Source of the DNA: Periplaneta americana
Lineage: Eukaryota; Arthropoda; Insecta; Blattodea; Blattidae
Direction: 5' to 3'
Assembly (NCBI RefSeq): GCF_040183065.1
Contig: NC_091132.1
Span: 159,562,102-159,626,101, forward strand
Length of the DNA: 64,000 bases
In this document: positions 33,801 to 45,210 of the stretch, piece by piece
Numbering within the stretch: position 1 is the first letter of the stretch
Layout: the number at the start of each line of letters is the position of its first letter
The notes under the pieces: model-generated
What the model was told of the DNA's origin: nothing
What the model saw: only the letters and a program-made list of their open reading frames with translations
The model's database searches: none
Made by a program: the position numbers and the translations under genes

Positions 33801-36800
33801 TATGCAATTCGTCGAGTGATGTGCGCCTGTCTTGCAAGATTCTGTTGTTCACTTTAGTCTTCAGGTCTTCTGTGATGAGTGATGGGCGTCCGGGTCGAGT
33901 TTCATCGTGGACATTTGTTCGCCCATTGTTGAACATTTCACACAATTTTCTCACATTTCTTTCATTCATTACAGTATCACCATACACTTCTTTCAATTGC
34001 CGGTAAATTTCTGCAGGTTTCAAATGTCGGGCATTCAAAAATCGAATCACACTCCTCACCTCACAGTCGGCGGGATTATCAATCACGTCGTTCATTTTTA
34101 AGTAACACAAAATGCACAATGGCGACTTGTTGCAACCAGTACTCACAACATTATGAGAACACATGTTAAGGAAGCCAGTTGACCTTCAAACAAGGAAGGG
34201 GAGTCAGCTGCGCGGCGGGTATGCGCGAACGGTCGTTATTTCCTGGATCCCCCTCATACATACACAGAGACAGATAAACGAATAGATGGACAGACAGAAA
34301 GAGACATACAGACAGATTTATACGAAGACATGGCAATTGAGAAACTTTCATTTGAACAAAAATTATTATGTTGAAACTAATTACAAATTTCTATTCTTCG
34401 TCATTATTATTTAAATAAGTACTGAAACCCACAACCAAGTGAAGGCTCACACTTTTCACTCACCTTTCAATAAAGATTTCATCCTCTTCTGCTGTTACTT
34501 CCAGTTTGACGTCCTGCTCCACTTTATTTAATTCGCGTGCCTCCTCCTGCAAAAGATTATGTAAAACGACACTATACGAAAATAACGGTTGAAGAATCAA
34601 TGAACAGTAGTTTATATGGTGTAGACTTTATTTTAAATATTACTTAATCTAGTAAAATGTTCAAACACTGTCGGTGAAAAATGCAAAAGAACCTTTTTTT
34701 TAAAATTTTAGTAGGCTATTTTACGACGCTTTATCATCTTGGGTTACTTAGCATCTGAATGAGATGAAGGTGATAATGCCAGTGAAACGAGCCCAGGGTC
34801 CAGCACCGAGAGTTACCCAGCATTTGCTCATACTGGGTTGAGGGAAAACCCCAGAAAAAACCTCAATCAGATAACTGGCCCTGACTGGGAATCGAACCCG
34901 GGCCACCTGGTTTCGCGGTCAGACGCGTTAACCGTTATTCCACAGGTGTTAATGTTATGTTTTATTTAACTACACTCGCAACTGCAGAGGTTATATCAGC
35001 GTCGCCGGATGTGCCGGAATTTTGTCCCGCAGGAGTTCTTTTACATGCCAGTAAATCTAATGACATGAGCCTGTCACATTAAACACACTTAAATGCCATC
35101 GACCTGGCCCGGGATCGAACCCGCAACCTTGGGCATAGAAGGCCAGTGCTATACCAACTCGCCAATCAGGTCGACTTCCACAGGTGTGGACCAAAGAACT
35201 TAAAATATACAAATACAAAATAATATGGTTTTTGTAAGAATCATCCTGTTTTAAATAAGAATTGCATAAACAATGATTTAATTGGAAGAATAAATCAGAA
35301 TCACACTCGAATTAAAATTTATAATTATGTTTTATTTAACGAAGCTGGCAACTGCCGAGGTTAAACAGTGACGTTAGTTCGGGATGCTTGGGTTTTGCAA
35401 GAGCAGTTCCCTGCCAAGAGATGGCATGATCACTGGGAATAGTACATCTACATTCTCGGAGCGCACGCAATGAGTGACACTGCAGTTTCGCTTTAGTTGT
35501 GTTGTGTTATGTTAAGTAAATTGGCAGTGAAAGTTCTAATCTTAAAAGTTTAAGTTAAAAGTGCTCCATGTAGGCTACTGTTGTAATGAGTTATTCATTA
35601 GTGAACGTACTTATCTATATAATACATACATACAGAAACGAAAATCTTATGCGACGACAAGACACAAATAAACTGTTAAAGTTTCCAGAGAGACCTGTTT
35701 CATGGTCAGTACAATAAGAAGGCTTTATAAGAAGTTCATGCAAACAGGTTCGGTAAACGATGAAAAAACGAAAAGACAAAACTGAAGAACTTGAGAGAGT
35801 GGCTGCAAATTTCATACAAAAAAGATATCAAATATGTGTGGCATTTTGAGCAACGAATGTGAACTTGGTAACTACTATCTGTAACTTTTAAACATTGTAA
35901 CAGTAAGATTGTAGGCCTAAAATAGACGAACACGTGTTTCTCGCGGTAACCAACACATTGACTGCGAAGATGGCTCCACGCGAAAACCCAAGCATTACCA
36001 ATTAACCTCACTGTAACAGCGTCCCTGGTGTTCCCTCATTGTATCAGCGTCCCTGGTTTTGTCGTTCAGTAATTTTTTTAGTAGTTCTTTTTCATTTTTT
36101 TTGTAGGTTATTTTAAGACGCTGTATGAACATCTCAGGTTATTTAGCGTCTGAATGAGATGAAAGTGATAATGCCGGTGAAATGAGTCTGAGATCCAGCA
36201 CTGAAAGTTACCCAGCATTTGCTCATATTGAGTTGAGGAGAAATCCCGAAAAAAACCTCAACCAGGTAACTTGTCTCAACCGGAATTCGAACCCAGGCCA
36301 CCTGGTTTCGCGGCCAGAAGCACTAACAGTTACTCCAAAGGTGTGGACCTCTTTTAGTAGTAGTAGTAGGGCCATAGGGTGTCAATGAGAGCTGTCCATC
36401 TGACCATGTTTGTCTGATACTATCCAGTACTTTGCTTACACATCTCCTCCAAGACCCTCTTGGGCATCCCACCTTCCGAACACCCTGAGGGTTCCACTCC
36501 AAAGCCTGTTGTTCAATTGCATCAGTCGGCTTTCTTAAAGAATGACCAATCCATTTCCATTTACGCCTTTTAATTTAGATTTCAATGGGTTCTTCGTTGG
36601 CTAGATTCCATAAATTTTCATTGTTTATTATTACTGGCCAGTAGATATTTAAAATTATTCTCAGACATCTGTTTATAAAGGCTTGTAATTGTGTTAGAAT
36701 ATTACTAGTTAACAGAGTTTCAGACCCATACATGTATACAGCTTTTATATTGCTTCTGAAAAAGTTTAATTTTGTGCTTCTAGGATAAATTTGGACGAAT

Positions 36801-39800
36801 ATAGACCTCTACGGTCGCTGGTAAGACTTTCTGAATGTCACGCAGGCGGCCTGGGTTCGATTCGATTCATTGAAAAAATCCATAGTGACACTTATGGCAG
36901 ATAAGGTCGCAGTTGGGTTTTTTTTCCCAGGGTTCTCCCGTTTTTCCCCAAAATTTGAAATTTACCATCATTCTGTCCATTTCTCCATTTTATTATCATT
37001 CCGTAGCGTTCCCCAAATGATGGCTGGTGACGCATGGAGGGGGTTGGCCTAGGGAAGAGTGGGATTGCCTGCTCGAAACCTGGACCAGAGAACCTTAGTG
37101 TGGTCTGCTGGTGTGGGTTTGGGAATGCGTCACCAGAGGGCTTGCGCAATAGATCTGTACAAGGTCGCAGTGCTGCGCCATAGTACCCCCTCTGTTAAAT
37201 TCAAATCAAATCAATTCAATGGACGAATATGGAATTTCCTCTCTATATTCTATTGATACCATCATCAAATGTTCCACCAGTATGGCTAAATGTACTCCCG
37301 AGATAAGTGAACGAAGAAAGGAGTAAATCTACTGACATGAGCCTGTCGCATTTAAAGAAAGTTAAATGCCATCGACCTGGGCAGGAATCGAACCCGCAAC
37401 TTCGGGCACAGAAGGCCAGCATTCTGCAGACTGTGCAACCCATATTCAGGATGGTCATATGTGAGTACGATGCAGAAAGAATACAAATGAAGGTGTGTAA
37501 AAGTTTAAAAGAATTTTAAAATCCAGGGAAAATAATTTGCATATTGTAAACAACAATGGAATAAATTGTCTGACGTGTCAATATTCAGGCTGACTTTCCT
37601 GCCTGGTATTATGTACAGTTACTTCACTTATGATATTTAGGGCCAAATTCATAGTCAACACTTATCGTAAGGAAACACTTAAGCAGTTGCTTATAATAAT
37701 TTCCAATTCATAAATCCCACTAAAGTGAACACTTATTCAAATAAGGTAGCTTGTCAGTTTACTCAAGTGTTTCCTCATATGCATTGTAATCAGCTGATTC
37801 GGTATACAATAGATGATGATTATGATTTAATTTAATTTATTGAGTTCTGTAATTAAAATGAAAATGAGTTTCGGCAAGCAAAAGATATATCAGAGATATG
37901 GAAAACCCTTTAGAGATGTATAATGATCAACAATTTAAGAGGAGATACCGTTTCGACAAGAACACTGTTGTGAATATTCTGGTGTCTCTCATTTCAATTC
38001 ACAATACAACCATGAGGCTTACCGATTTCGCCACTGCTGAAAGTACGGGTTGCCTTGAGATTTTATGATACAGCAGCATTTCAGGTAGATTTAAGTGGCA
38101 TTTTTTTTTCGAAAAGTATTCACGTCCCAACAAAGTGTTATTTGAATTTTTGTTTGTATTCTACCCTATGAATAAGCTGTTAAAATTTGCGTAATTATCA
38201 TATCTCATTTCCACTTTGTTTAGCATAAAAATAACTGAAAAATAAATTAAAATGATTTACTTAGAGGAATATTTCCGGAGTTTGTATTAAACTCAACTGC
38301 AATTTTGTTCCATGTCAATTTCTTCTTTTGGAGAGAACAATTATTATCATTTTTTTTTACTTTCGACGATATCTCCATATTTCATAACTAGTTATCTTAG
38401 CTCACTTCTTTCTTTTCTGTAAAATGCTTTCTGGACATCTTGTATAATTTTTAGCTGTATAATATTTATTTCTGTTTTTGTGTATGACAATAATGCCGAT
38501 TTAACAATTTGAAGGCGCTGGAAAACAATTGAATGTAGGAAAGTGCTCACGTCTAGCCATGTTGCCACATTTCTTTCGATGTCAAGGGAATGCTCAGGGC
38601 ATATGAATGAGTAGCGTCTCTGCAATACGATCTGAAATAAGTGCTAAGGAAATGCTCATTACTTACGTGTTTCCTCATTTTATAAGTGATGACTATGAAT
38701 TCGACCCTTAAACTTTTTACTTTTCCAAGTCAGGTTTGATATTATTGTTCCCAAATCAGTCTGTAGGTCTGAGTTTGGACTGGACGACATGATTATGAAT
38801 GTATGAATGTATAGATTTGTCTTTAACCAATATACCTTTTGGTGAGGCAGCACTTCACATTCTTAGTATACAGTGCCGTCTCCCCGTTTTGCAACGCCTC
38901 TCATATAAGTCATTCAGCTATTACTAATTTTTAATTTATTATTGCAATTCTTTCTCTAGTCTTTACTTGTCTGTCATCAATTCTTTCACTACTTTACTCC
39001 TAACCCATAATTATACCAAAAATACTACACTTCCAATTCTTGATCCCCCACATTTCCTCTCACTTCACATCTCTAACTATTTGCATTTTTCACTGCTAAC
39101 TTTTCCACATTGCTACTTTATTTAGGTCTTATATTTCTTTTCTCACGATTTATTTCCCTCCACATCATTTCCTTAAGTCATACCGTTTTTTCACCTTGTT
39201 TTCCCCTCTTCCTTCATCACTCCTCCGTGAACTATCTCCTACTTGCATTACTCTACTTCTCGTCAGCCTCGATTTAGATCTTAGTTCCTTCACCCGCTTC
39301 GGAATTGCTCCCATCTCATGTCCACTATTTCCATTCGCTTGCACTAAGGTCTTGTTTTGCTGTGCTTGCTGAATACCAGTTTGCGTCATCCCTGTTTTTT
39401 CTTCAGACGACGTCACTGCCTGCTATCAGAAAATTTTCGCCGAGTTTAACAAGTTTGCATTTGTCTTGCACTTGTGTCATTAACCTCGCCTTTAGAATGT
39501 TGTTTTATTTAACGACACTCGCAATTGCAGAGGTTATATCAGCGTCGCCGGATGTGCAGGAATTTTGTCCTGCAGGAGTTGTTTTACATGCCAGTAAATC
39601 TACTGACATGAGCCTGTCGCATTTAAGCACACTTAAATGCCATCGACCTGGCTCAGGATCGAACCGGCAACTTTGGGCATAGAAGGCCAGCGTTATACCA
39701 ACTCGCCAACCAGGTCGACTCGATGACATGATTAATTCTTCCTCCCCATGTAACAGTCAGAGTGAGGTAGCGACTGCAGAGTGGAGGAGGAGGCAATAGA

Positions 39801-40428
39801 ATTCTGAAGATATCTTTGTGAACTGTGACGTTCATTAGTATTTACCACCAGTTGGTCCCATGAAATAGAAAACAGTCATGTGGACTTTAGCTATCAAAGG
39901 AATTTAAAAAGAAAACTTACAAGAAATCTAATTAACTGTACTTCCTACACCGGGCACACAAGACAAGTTCACTCACCTACTGCAAGAGTGATTGAGATTA
40001 CCCCACCCTATTAATGGCTGACCATTAAATTATAAGTGGAGATGATAAAAATGATCATGTGCGATTAATAATTCGAAATGGATATGATTTAGCTAACAAT
40101 TAACATCGCAGTCTCTACCAGAAAAATTGGTGTGGAGAAAATTCACTGACCACAGGAAGAAGTCCCATGCCGTTGCGTCATGGTCTAAGGCATCCTGCAT
40201 CTTGCTCGCATTACGGAATGCGCACTGGTTCGGGTCATCATGGGGGAAGAAATTTTCTCATGAAATTTCGGCCAGTGTATGGGATAGGTGCCCACCCAGC
40301 ATTGTGATGCACTTGGGGAGCTACGATTGGTAGGGAAATCCGGTTATGCAAACCAGCTATTATGGCTGGGGGAGCTCATCGTATTAACCTCCATTCTGGT
40401 TGGATGACATCCACGTCTGTTTCGGCAT

Positions 40429-40480
<52 letters not shown>

Positions 40481-43400
40481 AGGATGAAGAAATGGAGAGC
40501 ATGACAGCAACTATCGTATGATGTGGTCACCTGCCTGTAGCAGCTAGAGCTGCAGAATAGGGCTTAGAACCGGTTTTCATTCGACTGGTAAGAGAGCATA
40601 CGTCAAGATAGAGTATCCAACCAAATGTTCGAATTTCAACTGCTTGCCCCTGATGTTTTTCAGGCTAGAGAGAAGACTGACATTTTCTGAGTACACAAAG
40701 GGAGTAATAATTAAAGGAAATTTACCATCTGAAATTTAAAAAATATATTTGCTTAATATAGATCTACTTTTTGATTGCATTCTTTAATAAACTTATCTTC
40801 ATAACATATGAGCCATTGAGAGCAGAAGTGGTGTAAGTCAAAAATGGGTAATCAGAAGAGTTAAAGTAAACATCCTATAAAATACAGCGCAAAATAGCAA
40901 TTAATATTCATTTTATTTAAACTATTAGTAATCAGTGGATAGCACGAAGAATATATTAATTTGCTACTTTGCGCTGTATTTTACAGAATTCTTACTTTAA
41001 ACCTCATTACCCAATTTTGACTTACACCACTTTTGCTCTGAACGGCTCGTTTATGGATGACCAAATGGACACTGAATCTGGTGTGTAAAGAAATGCAAGA
41101 ATAGAATAAATTACAATTACTTACTAAATAGAAGAGAAAATAAGTAGCTAACTCTATTAAAACGTTTACACTTTAAACTCAAAATGTATACCTCTAAAAC
41201 AATAGTTGTTAATGCTTTTTAATTAGTCCAATCAGATGCATTATTTCATTAATAAATCATTTTTAAGAAGATATGTTTTGCTTTTGACGATACCAACTGT
41301 GATACCAGAATGAATTGATTAATTAATTATGAACCAATCAGTGAATCACTGAATCAGTCAATGAATCAACCAATGAATCCATGGATGAATGAATCAATGA
41401 GTTGATGTATGGATGGCTGGATCGATGTATGATTGATTGTAGTGAGAGAAGAAGAATTATCAATTAAATAGTAGGCCTACACGATGAGAATCGCGTCCTT
41501 GCAAGGGCTCCTGAAACTCCTGCATGGTTCACTGTTGTGTACCTTTGCCATCCACCCACAAGGAGAAGAAACAACTCGAATATTCGTTAAACCGAACCTG
41601 AGACACTCCGCGAGACAGAAGAGCTTTGCATACTAACTACAGGACCAGGCGTTCGATAGCAATATATAATTTATATTTTTCATAACCAGTTGTGCACCAC
41701 TCTAGAAGCAGACACATTAGCCAGTAAATAACACAGTGAGAACTACCGACCAACACACTTCATAAACTGCACTCACCTCAGCTTCACTCTTTACAATGGG
41801 AGAGTCTGGCACAGGAGTTTCTTCAGCTTTTACCGCTGACATCAGATCAGAGTTTTTGTCCATACATTCCTTCTTTATTTCAGTCATGTTTAGATCTAAT
41901 ACATTTTCTTCCTGCAACACACAACTCATAATAATTATGTAATATATCACATGTAGTTGTTCATGAAACACCTGTGACTATTTTTAATGTCTCTTCACAC
42001 TATTATGTGAAATATGAGGAGGAGCATCAGCAACTCATCTACAAAAAAAATTCTGTTCTTCAAAATTCAGCCTTAAGATTACGCCTAGGAATATTAAAAC
42101 CACATCAACTGTTGCCCTAGAAATTGAATGTAATTTTCAACCAATCAGATTACTATGTCTTAAAAAAGGATCTAAAAATACATTTAAAATTACAAGCCTC
42201 ATCCAGATCTCAGATGTTCTTCAAAATGTCAGATAATATCCTGTGTAATTTCTATAAAATAAACAAAGAAGAAATATCAATCTCTATCACAGACACACTC
42301 ATTGCTGAAACTCCAGTTGTGAACGAAATTCCTCCATGGAAATAGGTGGTTCCAGAACATAGCACACAAATTCCAGGAAATCATTCCAAAAATGATCCTC
42401 CATACAACCGTAAATTAGATGCCATGGAACAACTCTGCAGCATATATAAGGATCACCTTCAAATTTACACAGATGGATCTCTAAACCCTAATAATGGCAC
42501 ATCAGCAGCAATATATCAAGAAAGTTATTTCATACCATGTTTATCCCCTTCCAGTCTTGACACTGAATTGCTAGCTATTGATGTTAAATGTTATGTTTTA
42601 TTTAACGACGCTCGCAACTGCAGAGGTTATATCAGCGTCGCCGGATGTGCCGGAATTTTGTCCCGCAGGAGTTCTTTTACATGCCAGTAAATCTACTGAC
42701 ATGAGCCTGACGCATTTAAGCACACTTAAATGCCATCCTCCTGGCCCGGGATCGAACCCGCAACCTTGGGCATAGAAGGCCAGCGCTATACCAACTCGCC
42801 AACCAGGTCGACGTAGCTATTGATGCTGCTCTTCAGTGTGTTACTCAAATTTCTGAAAAATCTATTTACATACTTACCGACTCCAAGGGAGCTATATTTA
42901 ATATAATTAAATATGTACCAAACCTATATGCATATAGAATTATTCCAATTCAGAAACAAATAAGTAAACTAAAAAAACTCCAAAAGGAAATAACATTTCA
43001 ATGGATACCTAGTCATTCTGGTACACCTGGAAACGAGAAAGTCGATAATATTGCAAAAAGGCGACATATTTGCAACCAAGAACTCTTCAAGTGATATCTC
43101 TATCCAGTGTTTTTGCTTCAGTAAAGTCTCATTTTATAACCCTATGGATCAACAAATGGTTCTCTTCTGACAAAGGAAAAATTTTACAGTCCGTACAAAA
43201 GAAACCAAATGACCTGGAAATGTACAAAAACTTGCCCAGACATGTCCAAACATTTTTAACAAGAGCCAGAATAGGTTACAGGTCTGATAATCCTACTTGT
43301 CTGTGGTGTAATAATCATGATGAAGATCTGGAACACATTCTTCTATTTCACATTAAATCCAGACGTTTGAGATGGGTAGGGCATGTAGCACATATGGGCG

Positions 43401-45174
43401 AACCCAGAAATGCACACAGAGTGTTAGTTACGAGAAAAATAAGACGTTTGGGGAGGCCGAGACGTAGATGGGAGGATAATATTAAAATGAATTTGAGGGA
43501 GGTGGGATATGATGATGGACACTGGATTCATCTTGCAGAGGATAGGAACCGATGGAGGGCTTATGTGAGGGCAGCAATGAACCTGCAGGATCCTTAAAAG
43601 CCATTTGTAAATAAGTATGTAAGTAACTAAGTAAGTAAGGCGGTACACTGTAGCTGTATCTGTCCTGCTATACCACGCATGTAGCTACATACTTGTACCA
43701 AAATTCAACTCTGATCTTACATACTGAATTTATTAAAATATATAAGACACTAAAATATGAACATGATTTATGAAAAGCATTTTGATTTACGGTTATCTTA
43801 AAACGCAGTGTAAGCAGCACCGATTATTAACTCTTAAAACATCATGAATGAGGACAAACCAGCACATAATATGTGACATGAATTTTTTTTTATTTTAGTA
43901 TATTATTTTAGGACACTTTATCAACAGCTCAGGTTAATTAGCGTCTGAATGAGATGAAGGTGATAATGCCAGTGAAATGAGTTCGGGGTCCAACACCGAA
44001 AGTTACCCAGCATTTGCTCATATTGGGTTGAAGGAAAACCCCGGAAAAAGCCTCAACCAGGTAACTTGCCCAAACTGGGAATCGAACCCGGGCCACCTAG
44101 TTTCGCGCCTAGACGCGCTCACCGTTACTCCACAGGTGTGGACTATGTGATATGAAGGAAGAATAGGTAAACAAAATAGATTACATTTCTTTTAGTCTAA
44201 GAAACTGTAAAACTCCTAACTATAAATTAGCAGATATACAGAGTAGAAAAAAAAACATGCAGATCTTTAGAGCGAATGGCTCATGTTATATGTAAGAAAC
44301 AAATGTAATAGCGTATTGGTGGAAGGTCCATAGTTTTCTCAGAAAAAATGTTTTTCCCCACAATGTTTAACACCCTTTTACTCAATAACTATTGCGAGTA
44401 GGATCGTCATTCTTGTCCATGTTGATAGAAAATTTAATAAGGAATCATTTATCACTCTAGCGTATTTGTATAGCACGGACGGTTTTCGTGTAAATTTAAT
44501 TTAGAAGCCACTGACTAATACGACCAGCTTGCAACATTGTAGCCAGAAAGGGAGATGTGAGGTAGTTCACTAAGGCAGACAGACCTGAGTTCGTTGACCT
44601 CTTACATCAATAATGCGAGGAGAAGGAACAGTGTGTTAGAAGAACAGTGTTTTGCCGGAATGCTGAAACTTCCAATTCAATTTCCGAACTTAATCTCAAA
44701 ACGTAATATAGGTTTTCTATTAATTTAAGTGTACCCTATTCAATCTGCAGGATTATTTCACTTCCACTCTAAATAAGCTTGTCATATGATATGATATGAT
44801 ATGATATATGATATGATATGATATGATATGATATATGATATGATATAATATGAGATATATGATATATGATATGATATGATATGATATGATATGATGATAT
44901 GATATGATATATGATATAATATGATATGGCATATGATATGATATATGACAATTATGACTCAATATGATATATGATATGACACGATATATGATAATTATGA
45001 TACAATATGATATATGATATGATACGATATGATACAATATGATATGATATATGATATGATATGGCATATGATATGATATATAATTATGATACAATATGAT
45101 ATATGATATGATAAATGATAGGATATGATAGGCCTATATAATATGATATATTTAATGGTATGATACATGATAAA

Positions 45175-45210
<36 letters not shown>

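Larger units (their letters stand above)
7075..37230. repeat. Segmental duplication, unit A
   Basis: This span aligns in order with unit B (43352-63022). Anchors: LINE end 7075/43352; SINE 7598/43882; exon 1 11045/45890; LINE 11493/46427; LINE fragment 16432/48593; solo LTR start 23500/53211; finger exon 28187/54455; MITE 31881/57550; exon 3 34464/61193; SINE 36802/about 62600. The order and strand are the same. Length differs because of copy-specific insertions. By inference the full unit is about 36.3 kb (7075-43351). Confidence 0.9.

Noticed and set aside
39165..39416. 83-codon minus-strand frame with a charged composition
   Set aside because: Could be a LINE ORF1 start, but no motif, no start context and no second copy in the window; left unassigned.
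43070..43597. 175-codon apparent single protein
   Set aside because: The frame joins the end of a Jockey-type LINE to a LINE-A tail by chance at 43352; two unrelated mobile-element remnants.
44753..45094. 113-codon minus-strand frame rich in ISYH
   Set aside because: It is a translation of the ATATG satellite tract; low complexity, no start context, not matched in unit A.
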